This document shows, in pieces, positions 50,457 through 58,888 of a stretch of 64,000 nt of DNA. The DNA comes from Marinobacter sp. THAF197a (GTDB lineage Bacteria; Pseudomonadota; Gammaproteobacteria; Pseudomonadales; Oleiphilaceae). Under the pieces are notes generated by a model, which was not told where the DNA came from, searched no databases, and was given only the letters and a program-made list of their open reading frames with translations. The stretch spans positions 310,001 through 374,000 of the forward strand of contig NZ_CP045324.1 in NCBI RefSeq assembly GCF_009363275.1, read 5' to 3'. The position numbers and the translations under genes are program-made. How positions within the stretch are numbered: position 1 is the first letter of the stretch; the number at the start of each line of letters is the position of its first letter.

Positions 50457-51083
50457 TTACTGGATTGCAAAGGCGTCTGCTTCTACGGCCATGAATGCTT
50501 TACCAAGCGAGCCCACGGGGGCGTAGAAGATGGCACTTTGCGCTTGCTCCAGATCGGTAAAAAACAATCGCGCCCACTTTGCCATGTGGGCGTCAAAAAA
50601 CGCTTTTTGCGACGGCAGGTCGCTGTCGCACTCAAATTCGCCGGTGATAATGCCCGCCATGGTTTCACACAGCGTGCCCATGTGATCTTCCGGCTCTTTG
50701 ACGTCGGCACGGGCACGGATGCCCCTTGCCATCAAATCACTGCGAAGGTTCGCAAGAGGCTTTTCGTTCAGGAACCCGGTCAGGTAATAGCTGGCGTAAG
50801 GCAGCAGCTCTCCACGGCCAAGGCCCACGAACAGATTGTTATACTCTCGCTCCGCGTCGGTGGCCGAGGTGCGTTGGGCGAGGGCCGCAAGGTTCTTCGA
50901 GGCAGACCCAATGAGGGTGTCGTCGCCCTTGAGAGTCGCCAGCCCCCTCAGCAACTCACTTGACGGTGGGTTGCTCAACAGGGTGCCCAGTAGCTGGTAA
51001 ATCTGGGCTCTGGCTCGATCCTCTTCACTGATCGAGCGAGGACAAAGGCTTTCAGCAGTGTTGGCCAAATCACGTTCCTTCAT
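50457..51083 (-). CDS. TorD/DmsD-type chaperone for formate dehydrogenase
   Basis: A 208-residue helical cytoplasmic protein of the TorD family. AQIYQLLGTLLSNPPSSELL near residue 25 and EREYNNLFVGLGRGELLPYASYYLTGF near residue 78 are typical, as is EPEDHMGTLCETMAGI near residue 130. Such chaperones bind the Tat signal of molybdoenzymes until the cofactor is in place; here the client is surely FdhA. The ATG at 51083 is chosen; a TTG four codons earlier is the alternative. No ribosome site is visible, so it may rely on readthrough from upstream genes. Confidence 0.9.
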   Translation of the reverse strand: MKERDLANTAESLCPRSISEEDRARAQIYQLLGTLLSNPPSSELLRGLATLKGDDTLIGSASKNLAALAQRTSATDAEREYNNLFVGLGRGELLPYASYYLTGFLNEKPLANLRSDLMARGIRARADVKEPEDHMGTLCETMAGIITGEFECDSDLPSQKAFFDAHMAKWARLFFTDLEQAQSAIFYAPVGSLGKAFMAVEADAFAIQ

Positions 51084-51175
51084 GTTGTTGTTCAAATTTT
51101 GTGCTATCTAGATTTATAGTCCCGAAAGGGCGATGGCGCAACCAGTCTCGAGACATGTCCGGTTTGTGGTGGTGT

Positions 51176-51790
51176 TTAATCAAACCTCATTCTTGGCCGG
51201 TAACGTGGGGCCGGTTCTGCCTCTTCATCCTGCGCGTCCGACAGCGATGGTGGTTGCCTGGGCTGGCTTGAAGAGTCAATGGCTGGCTCTGGTTCCGAAG
51301 ACCCCTCCGGTGGCGAAGTTTCCCGGGTATTGACTGGTTCCGGCTCGCCGGTCTGCGGTTCTGCGTGTTCTATTGTTGGTTCGGTCTTTGTCGCCGTTTT
51401 GTCGAACATGCCCTGGCCGACTTTGTACAACGTCTTGACGGCTTCGCCTGCGGTTGCCGCGTCTGTGTAGTCCTCGTCGTAGTCGTTGAGGCCATCCAGC
51501 ACCGCCAGGACTGGGTTGGATTTCCAGAGTGCGCGCAGTGCCTTGCGGCGCAACAATTCGGGGATCTCCTTGCGCATGAACCCGGTGATGTCGGTGCCGA
51601 GTGTGATGGTGTCCGGATCCGGCAAGCCGTATTTTTCGAGCACTTCGTGCTCAGGCAGCGCCTGGTTAATTGCGAGCTCCTGCTCTTCGGCGGGGGGCTC
51701 ATTCTCAACAGGTAAGGGGGTGGTGGGGCCAGCCTGCTTGCTGGCTTCGGCTTTCTTGCGCGACCATCTTTGCAAACGTGATTCAGTCAT
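51176..51790 (-). CDS. DUF3306 protein of the fdh operon
   Basis: A 204-residue cytoplasmic protein: a basic N-terminus (MTESRLQRWSRKKAEA), a folded middle with LPPEHEVLEKYG-type DUF3306 core and TGFMRKEIPELLRRKALRALWK near residue 70, then a long disordered acidic and proline-rich tail (about 125-204). DUF3306 proteins occur almost only in fdh clusters together with DUF3305; their molecular role is unknown. The ATG shares one base with the stop of the DUF3305 gene (TGATG), so the pair is translationally coupled. Confidence 0.88.
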   Translation of the reverse strand: MTESRLQRWSRKKAEASKQAGPTTPLPVENEPPAEEQELAINQALPEHEVLEKYGLPDPDTITLGTDITGFMRKEIPELLRRKALRALWKSNPVLAVLDGLNDYDEDYTDAATAGEAVKTLYKVGQGMFDKTATKTEPTIEHAEPQTGEPEPVNTRETSPPEGSSEPEPAIDSSSQPRQPPSLSDAQDEEAEPAPRYRPRMRFD

Positions 51791-52368
51791 CACTGCACAT
51801 TCGGTTTTTTGATGTTTGTCGGAGCCCGGTAAACGTCGCTCTCCTGACGAATACGGGGGTCGCCTTTGCCCTCTTCGACGGCATCTACGTCAACCCGGTC
51901 GCGGCGGCGTTTCTTGAAGGGCTCATCGACGAAGTGCATATCAATAAATTCTTTGATCCAGGCCGCCAGTGACTCTGGGATCGGAACGGGTTCGACGATG
52001 CTTTCGCCGCTGTCCAGGGTATCGAGGGCTTCATGGGCGCTGGCGGTGATGGTGGTGACGACCCATCCCGCCGGGGACTGACCGGTGGTATCTCTGTCCA
52101 ACACGACCCAAACAGAGGGGACGGCCATGTTGAGGGAAACAAGGTAACCTTCCACATCAGCACGAAACAGCTCCATGGTCACGGTGCCGGCGTGGTAATC
52201 CACCACATCGCCATTGCGGACCATTTCTTTCCAGAACGCCTCTGGCGCACCGGGAATCACAGCAACGGGTGTCCAGATATCACGTGCCCACCGGGTGATT
52301 CCGGGGGTACGCCGAACCACCGCGCCGACCGGCAATTCTCGTTTCCAACTGTCCGTACGACTGCTCAT
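51790..52368 (-). CDS. DUF3305 protein of the fdh operon
   Basis: A 192-residue cytoplasmic protein and first gene of the minus fdh operon. The core is ELPVGAVVRRTPGITRWARDIWTPVAVIPG with the later ESLAAWIKEFIDMHFVDEPFKKRRRDR, the DUF3305 family pattern. No cofactor motif is visible. With DUF3306 it probably helps FdhA maturation or assembly. It is divergent from the ferredoxin-like gene across a 152-base gap with a triple 8-base repeat. Confidence 0.88.
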   Translation of the reverse strand: MSSRTDSWKRELPVGAVVRRTPGITRWARDIWTPVAVIPGAPEAFWKEMVRNGDVVDYHAGTVTMELFRADVEGYLVSLNMAVPSVWVVLDRDTTGQSPAGWVVTTITASAHEALDTLDSGESIVEPVPIPESLAAWIKEFIDMHFVDEPFKKRRRDRVDVDAVEEGKGDPRIRQESDVYRAPTNIKKPNVQ

Positions 52369-52414
52369 GATGTTTCTCTTTCTTATTGTCTCTTGAAGCT
52401 AGCAGAGCCCCGGC

Positions 52415-52438
52415 AATTATCCAATTATCCGATTGTCC
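52415..52438. repeat. Three tandem 8-base units in the divergent fdh promoter
   Basis: AATTATCC, AATTATCC, GATTGTCC stand head to tail midway between the two fdh operons, 47 bases from the DUF3305 start and 83 from the ferredoxin-like start. Tandem 8-base spacing could form a binding site for a regulator that controls both sides. Confidence 0.55.
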
Positions 52439-52520
52439 AAGGCCAAACAGCTGTGGCATGCTCGAAGAGCCACGGTTGAAATCAATACGTACAAAAATAA
52501 CTAAAAGAGTAATTTTCCTG

Positions 52521-54500
52521 ATGACGCCAACTAAAACCCTTCTGTTATGCACCTGCGAAAAAACGCAGGCCGTCAGTCCCGAGGCGCTGAAAGCGGCTTC
52601 GGCGGCCGGGCAGGTGATTGTTGTGGATGAGTTGTGTGGCAAGGACATGGCTACGGCCGCCGAACACCTGAGCGGTGCTGGTGAAGTGCTCATTGCCTGC
52701 GGCCAGCAAGCGGCGTTATTCGAGCGCCTGGGAGAGGATGTGCAAGCGGAAGTGGGCCAGTCCGCACCGTTGAGCACCATCGATATCCGGGACCGTGCAG
52801 GCTGGAGCGCGCCGGATGCCGATCCCAAACGCCTGCATGCCAAGCAGGCCGCGTTGATGGCCGGGGCGCAGCTGCCGGCAGCCATGGCACCGGCAAAGCT
52901 CATCCAGTCCAGTGGCGTATGCTGTATCGTTGGCCCAACCGACCAGGCCATCCGGATGGCTGAACTGGTGCAGGATGAGCTTGGCGTTACCTGCGTTGTG
53001 AGTGATGCGGGCCCCGTCCAGTTACCCTCCGCCAGGTACGACGTAGCCAAGGGTAAACTTACCTCGGCCAAGGGCGCACTCGGTAACTTCAAACTGGAAT
53101 TTTCCCAGCTGCAGATGCTGAATCCTGCGGGCCGGGGTGCACCGGCTTATGGCGACGCCAAGACCACGGCCCGCAGTGAATGTGACGTTTTTATTGATTT
53201 GCGGGGCGGTGCCCCGGCATTTCCCCACTACCAGAAGCGCAACGGCTACTTCTGGGCGGATCCGGCCAAAAGCGGTGAGCTGGAGCGTATTGCCCTGACC
53301 GCCAGAGAGCGGGTGGGTGAGTTTGAGAAAACCGTGTATTTCCGTCTGGAAGAATCCCTGTGCGCCCACTCGCGGGCGAACCAGCCCGGTTGTACCCGTT
53401 GCCTGGACGTCTGCTCCACGGAGGCGATATTTTCAGCCGGCGATCACATTCAGATCGATTCCGATATCTGCGCCGGTTGCGGGACTTGTGCGGCGGTTTG
53501 CCCGACCTCCGCCATTACCATGAACGAAACCCCCTTTGAGTCCATTACCAAAGCGCTCGACGTGATGGCCAGGACCTACCGGGAGCATGCGGGCGAGGCA
53601 CCACGGCTGGTCTTTCATAGCCTGGGTGCTGGTGCCGAGGCCATTGCCTACCTGGCCAGGTATCACGACGGGCTGGCGGACGACCTGATTCCGTTTGGCC
53701 TGGAACAGATTGACCGCATTGGTCATGCAGAGATACTGGCGGCCTTTGGTGCAGGCTATGCCGAAGTGCTGATGCTGGCCGACAGCGAACTGGATCGTCG
53801 GGCTGTCGCCGCTGAAGTGGAACTGGCCAAGGCCATGCTGGTGGGCACCCACAATTCTCCCAGCCGTATTCGGGTCATTGCCGCGGAACATCTAGGTGAA
53901 GCCGGTGACAATGCCGGTCGCCTGAGTGAACCTGTGTTGCTGGTGGGTGGCCGCCGGGATATCACCAGAGTTGCCGTCACCGCTATGGCAGACAAAATTG
54001 AGGCGCCCATCCCCCTGCCGGCGGGCGCGCCCTACGGCGCCATCGAAATTGATTCAGACAAGTGCACGTTGTGCCTTGCCTGTGTATCCCTGTGCCCGAC
54101 CGGTGCGCTTGGCGATCACCCGGACAGGCCGGAAGTTCAGTTCACCGAGAACGCCTGCGTGCAGTGCGGTGTCTGCGAGAGCACCTGCCCGGAAACCGCC
54201 ATCACTCTGAAACCACAACTGGACCTGTCCAAGGCGGCACTGAGCGCCCGTGCCCTGCACGGTGAAGATCCCTTCGAATGTATCCAGTGTGGTAAACCCT
54301 TTGGTGTTGCCAGCACCATTAACCGGATTGTTGAAAAGCTGGAAAACCAACACTGGATGTACACCAAGTCTGACAACGTCCAGCTCATCAAGATGTGTGA
54401 CGATTGCCGGGTGAAGGCCCAGTTCCATGGTGACAGTGCGCCCATGGCCAGCGGCGAGCGCCCCCGGGTTCGCACCAGTGATGACTATCGCGACCACTAA
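52521..54500 (+). CDS. Multi-cluster 4Fe-4S protein of the fdh island
   Basis: A 659-residue cytoplasmic protein. An N-terminal region of about 270 residues with a few cysteines (LLLCTCEKT, VVDELCGKD, LIACGQQ) recalls the ferredoxin-type partner of heterodisulfide-reductase-like proteins. Clusters follow at CTRCLDVCSTEA and CAGCGTCAAVCPTSA near residue 295-330, CTLCLACVSLCPTGA and CVQCGVCESTCPETA near 515-560, plus CIQCGKPFG and MCDDCRVK at the end. It could hold four or more [4Fe-4S] clusters and move electrons, for example between FDH and a soluble acceptor. The ATG at 52521 is preferred over the upstream frame. First gene of the plus operon. Confidence 0.8.
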   Translation: MTPTKTLLLCTCEKTQAVSPEALKAASAAGQVIVVDELCGKDMATAAEHLSGAGEVLIACGQQAALFERLGEDVQAEVGQSAPLSTIDIRDRAGWSAPDADPKRLHAKQAALMAGAQLPAAMAPAKLIQSSGVCCIVGPTDQAIRMAELVQDELGVTCVVSDAGPVQLPSARYDVAKGKLTSAKGALGNFKLEFSQLQMLNPAGRGAPAYGDAKTTARSECDVFIDLRGGAPAFPHYQKRNGYFWADPAKSGELERIALTARERVGEFEKTVYFRLEESLCAHSRANQPGCTRCLDVCSTEAIFSAGDHIQIDSDICAGCGTCAAVCPTSAITMNETPFESITKALDVMARTYREHAGEAPRLVFHSLGAGAEAIAYLARYHDGLADDLIPFGLEQIDRIGHAEILAAFGAGYAEVLMLADSELDRRAVAAEVELAKAMLVGTHNSPSRIRVIAAEHLGEAGDNAGRLSEPVLLVGGRRDITRVAVTAMADKIEAPIPLPAGAPYGAIEIDSDKCTLCLACVSLCPTGALGDHPDRPEVQFTENACVQCGVCESTCPETAITLKPQLDLSKAALSARALHGEDPFECIQCGKPFGVASTINRIVEKLENQHWMYTKSDNVQLIKMCDDCRVKAQFHGDSAPMASGERPRVRTSDDYRDH

Positions 54501-54518
54501 ATCTGATCGGGACATTGT

Positions 54519-55364
54519 ATGGTTCAATACGTTAACGCCGACAAAAGTAATCTGATCGGAACCGATGCGCCTCGGCCGCAGGACAAGAATCCGAGAGGCA
54601 TCAGCCGGATCATCGCCATTGCCTCGGGCAAGGGGGGTGTTGGCAAATCCACCGTGGCCTCCAACCTGGCGGTGGCGCTGGCATCGAAGGGGCTCAAAGT
54701 GGGGCTGCTAGATGCGGATGTCTACGGGCCCAGCCAGCCCCGTATGCTGGGGGTTTCCGGCCGCCCGTCCAGCCCGGACGGGCACACCATTCTGCCCTTG
54801 CGCAATCATGGCGTAACACTGATGTCGCTGGGCCTGATGACTACCGAAGACGAAGCAATCGTGTGGCGTGGGCCGATGCTGATGGGTGCCCTGGAACAGA
54901 TGATGAATCAGGTGGACTGGGGCAGGCTGGACGTGTTGCTGGTGGACCTGCCCCCGGGCACCGGCGATGTCCAGATGACGCTGAGCCAGAAGTTCTTCGT
55001 GGCTGGCGCCGTCGTGGTGTCGACACCCCAGGACATTGCCCTGATGGACGCGCGCAAGGGCATCGACATGTTCAACCGTATGGAGGTGCCCCTGTTCGGG
55101 TTGATCGAGAACATGGCGTCGTTTGTCTGCGACGGTTGCGGCAAGGAGCATCATCCCTTCGGTTCTGGCGGCGCCAGGGCGGAAGCGAAAAAGCTTGGGG
55201 CGCCTTTCCTGGGCGAAATCCCGCTGGACCTGGATATCCGGGTCGGATCCGACGGCGGCGTGCCGATTGTGGTGTCGAAACCGGAAAGCCCCCAGGCCAG
55301 GGCATTCCAGCGAATCGCCGACGAAATTGTTGCCTCTGATGTGTATGCCCGGGCTGTGTTATGA
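54519..55364 (+). CDS. Mrp/NBP35-family P-loop ATPase lacking the DUF59 domain
   Basis: A 281-residue ATPase of the Mrp/ApbC group, which loads or transfers Fe-S clusters. The deviant Walker A is ASGKGGVGKSTVASNLA (about residues 31-47), followed by LLDADVYGPSQPRM, VLLVDLPPGTGDVQMTL and VSTPQDIALMDARKG. The cluster-bridging CxxC is VCDGCGKEH near residue 205. The N-terminal DUF59 domain of E. coli ApbC is missing. Position among fdh genes suggests it supplies clusters to the ferredoxin-like neighbour or to FdhB. It overlaps the next gene by four bases. Confidence 0.88.
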   Translation: MVQYVNADKSNLIGTDAPRPQDKNPRGISRIIAIASGKGGVGKSTVASNLAVALASKGLKVGLLDADVYGPSQPRMLGVSGRPSSPDGHTILPLRNHGVTLMSLGLMTTEDEAIVWRGPMLMGALEQMMNQVDWGRLDVLLVDLPPGTGDVQMTLSQKFFVAGAVVVSTPQDIALMDARKGIDMFNRMEVPLFGLIENMASFVCDGCGKEHHPFGSGGARAEAKKLGAPFLGEIPLDLDIRVGSDGGVPIVVSKPESPQARAFQRIADEIVASDVYARAVL

Positions 55365-56065
55365 ACCAATCTCCCCAGTTCCCGCCACTGCTGACGGGCG
55401 AGGTGGTGCCCAGGCATACCGACCCTTTTGATAAAGCCATCAGCCGTGCCATCGCCGGGGTCGATTCCGGCACCATTTTTTACACGCAAGGAGAGGATAT
55501 CTTGCGTGCAGCGCTTGTGTTGGCTCCAGAAACGCCCCTGGAAGAGGCCATTCAGGCTGTCTACGTGGCCCAGATCGGCCTGGCCGAGAGTCTGGGTGCC
55601 TTGGCGCCGCCTGAGGTGCCGGTTCACTTCCAGTGGCCGGATCGTATCAAGGTGAATGGTGCCGTGTGCGGTGGTGTCCGCTTTGCCGCAGACGTGTCTG
55701 ACCCGAAGGCGTACCCGAACTGGCTGGTGATCGGGATTCATGTGCCGTTCACCATGGCTGGCAACGAGCCTGGTGAAAACCCGGACGAAACCTGCCTGTG
55801 CGAAGAAGGCTGTGTTGGTATCACCCCCATGTCACTGCTGGAGAGCTGGTCAAAGCACACGCTGCTGTGGCTGACCTACTTTCTGGATGGCGGGTTCGAG
55901 CGCATACACGCTGACTGGCGACCACGTTGCGACACCCTTGGCATGCAGATTGATTACCCCAGGCCGGGGCTTTTTGTCGGCCTGGATGACAAAGGCCGGA
56001 TGTTGTTACGGGAAGATGTGATGACGGAAACCGTAAGCCTGATTGAATTCGCGGAGCACCTATGA
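55361..56065 (+). CDS. DUF4444 biotin/lipoate-ligase-like protein
   Basis: A 234-residue protein of the biotin/lipoate protein ligase-fold group with a DUF4444 C-terminus. Recognisable stretches are TIFYTQGEDILRAALVLAPE near residue 38, DRIKVNGAVCGGVRFA near residue 95 (the ligase core KVNG loop) and PNWLVIGIHVPFTM near 122, then GLFVGLDDKGRMLLRED near the end. Whether it attaches any cofactor is unknown; no lipoyl-domain protein is nearby. It overlaps both neighbours by four bases (ATGA), so it is made together with them. Confidence 0.82.
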   Translation: MNQSPQFPPLLTGEVVPRHTDPFDKAISRAIAGVDSGTIFYTQGEDILRAALVLAPETPLEEAIQAVYVAQIGLAESLGALAPPEVPVHFQWPDRIKVNGAVCGGVRFAADVSDPKAYPNWLVIGIHVPFTMAGNEPGENPDETCLCEEGCVGITPMSLLESWSKHTLLWLTYFLDGGFERIHADWRPRCDTLGMQIDYPRPGLFVGLDDKGRMLLREDVMTETVSLIEFAEHL

Positions 56066-56538
56066 AACTGGCCCGAACCCTGCGACTGGATGTGTCCGAT
56101 GACAATGTGTTCGAGAACCCGGCGCCGAGTGGCGAGTGGGCCATTTCCGGTGGGTTCGAGTTTTCCAACTGGACCGAAGCAGAGCTGAAGGGCAAAGCCC
56201 GGCAGGCCTTCAGTAATGGTTGGTACAGCATCGAATCCGGTGGTCGAGCCAGTTTCGTGGGTGTCTGTGACATTACCGAAACCGAACTGGAACAGTTGCG
56301 CAGAACCCTGGCGCAAACCTTTGTCGAGCAATACGGGGCGCCAGACATAGACGCGGCCTACCCGGTGGCTTGCGAGGAAATCGATCAGATGCGCAGCATG
56401 TGTGAGGACTTCGAAGACAACACCCTGCTGATGGTCAGCCGAACCCTGACCGAACTGGGGGTTGAGGAAACCTACCGTTCCCGGGCCCCGCAGGATGCCT
56501 CACTGGAAGCCTTCGCTGTGCACGGCAGCGTCGAGTAA
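56062..56538 (+). CDS. DUF6505 protein of the fdh island
   Basis: A 158-residue acidic cytoplasmic protein opening MKLARTLRLDVSDDNVFENP and ending in a helical region (ISYRSRAPQDASLEAFAV). It fits the DUF6505 family, found near fdh genes and the DUF4444 protein. No motif or cofactor site is evident. The start overlaps the DUF4444 stop by ATGA; the stop TAA touches the stop of converging moeA with no gap. Function unknown. Confidence 0.75.
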   Translation: MKLARTLRLDVSDDNVFENPAPSGEWAISGGFEFSNWTEAELKGKARQAFSNGWYSIESGGRASFVGVCDITETELEQLRRTLAQTFVEQYGAPDIDAAYPVACEEIDQMRSMCEDFEDNTLLMVSRTLTELGVEETYRSRAPQDASLEAFAVHGSVE

Positions 56539-57816
56539 TTACAACCCGAAGCTGCCATAAGGAATAAAGCGAACGGGCGTTCCCGGCTCGATTTTCTGCG
56601 CGCTTTCGTCCAGCTCCACCAAACCTTCAGACCAGGCCAGTCCGGTGACCCGCCCGGAGCCCTCGGAACCGAATACCTCAACCTGCCCGTCCCGCACCCG
56701 TGCCCGCAACATCTCACTGCGCCCCGGTTTTTTGTTCTTGGAAAAGTTGGCGGGAATCAGGTAACTCCGGGGTTCAAACCACTCACCCCCGGCCAGCAAT
56801 GCCATGGCCGGTGCGGCAAAGCGTAGTGCACACACCCAGGCTGCCACCGGGTTGCCCGGCAGGCCCGCCACGGGTGTGCCTTTGAACATGGCCAGCGCCA
56901 GGGGACGCCCGGGCTTGATGGCAATGCGCCAGTTGCTGATCTCGCCATGGGCTTTCAGGGTTTTCGACACATGATCCTCATCCCCTGCGGAAACGCCGCC
57001 GCTGGTAAGAATCAGGTCGCAGAGTTCCGCACCGCGCTCCAGTGCTGCTTTAACGTCCTCGGACCGGTCCAGCGCATGGCCCAGGTCGACCAGTTCATAG
57101 CCCAGTTGCGTCACCATGGCGCTGAGCATCGGGCGGTTGGCGTCGTAAATCTGCCAGTCAGTGACCGGAGCACCTACGGGCTTGACTTCGTCTCCCGTGG
57201 ACAACACGCCAACACGCAGCCGCTGGTAAACATCCACCGATTCGATGCCGACGCTGGCGAGTACCGAAATCTGGGTGGGCGTCAGCCGGGTGCCGGCGGT
57301 CAGAATACAATCCTGTACCTGGATATCCTCGCCGGCTTGGCGCCGATTGGCGCCGGCCTTTAACGTGCCATTCAGGTGGAGCTGGCCATCGATGACCTCG
57401 CAGTCTTCTTCTAGCACCACGGTGTCTGTGCCTGCCGGCATCACCGCGCCGGTCAGTATGCGTATGGCGTGCCCCTCGGGAACCTGGCCCTTGTAGGGTT
57501 CACCGGCCGCACTTCGGCCATCTATCAGTGGCAGCACGCAAGGGACTTCGGTTAGAGGGCCGGCAAGGGCATAGCCATCGACGGCGGAATTGCTGCTCGG
57601 GGGATGGGCTCTGGGGGCATAGACATCCCTGGCCAGTATCCGGCCGTTGAGCTGAGCCAGCGGAACGTCTTGATCCACACCCACCACCGGGTGCAGGCGG
57701 GAACGCAGCCGCGCCAGCGCTTCGTCTACCGGTGTCCAGTTCACCCCGGGCGGCAGGGCAAAGCAGTCGTTGCGGAGCGGTGTCGTGGGGCTCCCGTTAT
57801 TGGCGGCGTTGCTCAT
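56539..57816 (-). CDS. moeA: Molybdopterin molybdenumtransferase MoeA
   Basis: A 425-residue enzyme inserting molybdate (or tungstate) into adenylated molybdopterin. Key blocks are PPSSNSAVDGYAL near residue 75, GTDTVVLEEDCE near residue 130, RVGVLSTGDEVKPVG near residue 205, the GGVSAGDEDHV loop near residue 270 and GLPGNPVAAWV near residue 320. It is the last gene of the tup-fdhD-mobA-mobB-moeA operon, overlapping mobB by ATGA. It abuts DUF6505 on the other strand with zero spacing. Confidence 0.95.
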   Translation of the reverse strand: MSNAANNGSPTTPLRNDCFALPPGVNWTPVDEALARLRSRLHPVVGVDQDVPLAQLNGRILARDVYAPRAHPPSSNSAVDGYALAGPLTEVPCVLPLIDGRSAAGEPYKGQVPEGHAIRILTGAVMPAGTDTVVLEEDCEVIDGQLHLNGTLKAGANRRQAGEDIQVQDCILTAGTRLTPTQISVLASVGIESVDVYQRLRVGVLSTGDEVKPVGAPVTDWQIYDANRPMLSAMVTQLGYELVDLGHALDRSEDVKAALERGAELCDLILTSGGVSAGDEDHVSKTLKAHGEISNWRIAIKPGRPLALAMFKGTPVAGLPGNPVAAWVCALRFAAPAMALLAGGEWFEPRSYLIPANFSKNKKPGRSEMLRARVRDGQVEVFGSEGSGRVTGLAWSEGLVELDESAQKIEPGTPVRFIPYGSFGL

Positions 57817-58304
57817 GGTTGTTCACGCTTCAGAATAAAGTCAGTGATGCCGGTGACATCGTTGATGTCGAAGACCGGGCCCGGGAAATCCGCGGCATAG
57901 TCCGCCGCCACCGCTACAATGCTTGGGTCCTGCGGATACAGGGGGGCGTGGGAGCTGTCCTGCCGGTGAACTTCAATTTTGGGATGGGCGTTGGTTTTGA
58001 ATCCCTCAACCACGACCCAGTCGCAGGGGCCCAGCCTGGCCAGCAACTCATCCAGAGTTGGCTCCCGGGCGCCCCGGAGTTCATGCATGATGGCAAAGCG
58101 TTGGCCGCCCGCGAGGATCACTTCCTGAGCGCCAGCCTGCCGGTGCTTGTAGCTGTCGGTTCCGGGTTGGTCTATGTCCACCAGGTGGTGGGCGTGTTTG
58201 ATGGCGTTAACGGTCAAACCTCTGCTGGACAACTCGTGAATCACGGCGCTGGCCAGGGTGGTCTTGCCCGAATTCTTCCAGCCTACGATACCTATCACGT
58301 TCAC
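57813..58304 (-). CDS. mobB: Molybdopterin-guanine dinucleotide biosynthesis protein MobB
   Basis: A 163-residue GTP-binding adaptor for MobA. The P-loop is GWKNSGKTTLA near residue 8, followed by AIKHAHHLVDIDQPGTDSYKHRQAGA. I place the start at GTG 58304 because it overlaps the mobA stop as GTGA and gives the family length; a TTG 21 bases upstream is less likely. It assists addition of GMP to molybdopterin to form MGD, needed by FdhA. Confidence 0.92.
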   Translation of the reverse strand: MNVIGIVGWKNSGKTTLASAVIHELSSRGLTVNAIKHAHHLVDIDQPGTDSYKHRQAGAQEVILAGGQRFAIMHELRGAREPTLDELLARLGPCDWVVVEGFKTNAHPKIEVHRQDSSHAPLYPQDPSIVAVAADYAADFPGPVFDINDVTGITDFILKREQP

Positions 58305-58888
58305 GTCAGATGCTGCTCCGCCCAAGCCAGGTCTTCCGGTGTATTGATGTTGAAGAAGTCGGCCTCATCGAACATCACCAGGGTTTCACCGTTGGCCAGA
58401 GTCCACTGGCGAATTTTGCGCACACCGTCGTTCAGGGCCGCTCGCAGGTCATGGCGCAACGCCACCTGCCAGCGGCCAAATGTGGGCTGTGGTATCCGCC
58501 CACGTTCCGGGTCTGGTGTGGCTGCCAGCACCACCGGGGCGCCAGATTCGGACAGGCGCTCGACCATGTCCAGGGGAAAAGAGGGGGTATCCGCCGCAAC
58601 GCTGATCAGCCACTCATGGCCCTGTTCTGCCGCCCAGTCCATGCCCGCCAGAATGCCCGCCAGTGGGCCGGCGTAGTCGGGTATGGAGTCGGCGACCACC
58701 GGCAATCCCAGATCATCGAACCGGGACAGATCGCCATTGGCATTCAGTACTACGGCGTCTACCTGCGGTGTTATCCGCTCGATAACCCGATGAATCAGGG
58801 AATGATCCCCCAGCATCAACCGGCCTTTATCGCCACCGCCCATTCGGTGGGCCTGGCCCCCGGCAAGAATCACGGCGCACTCAGTCAT
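58301..58888 (-). CDS. mobA: Molybdenum cofactor guanylyltransferase MobA
   Basis: A 195-residue nucleotidyltransferase with the family start ECAVILAGGQAHRMGGGDKGRL (LAGG-x-RMGG) and VVADSIPDYAGPLAGILAGMDW near residue 75, SVAADTPSFP near residue 100. It makes molybdopterin guanine dinucleotide, the cofactor form used by formate dehydrogenases. The ATG at 58888 overlaps the fdhD stop by eight bases (ATGACTGA), and its stop overlaps mobB, so translation is coupled along the operon. Confidence 0.94.
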   Translation of the reverse strand: MTECAVILAGGQAHRMGGGDKGRLMLGDHSLIHRVIERITPQVDAVVLNANGDLSRFDDLGLPVVADSIPDYAGPLAGILAGMDWAAEQGHEWLISVAADTPSFPLDMVERLSESGAPVVLAATPDPERGRIPQPTFGRWQVALRHDLRAALNDGVRKIRQWTLANGETLVMFDEADFFNINTPEDLAWAEQHLT

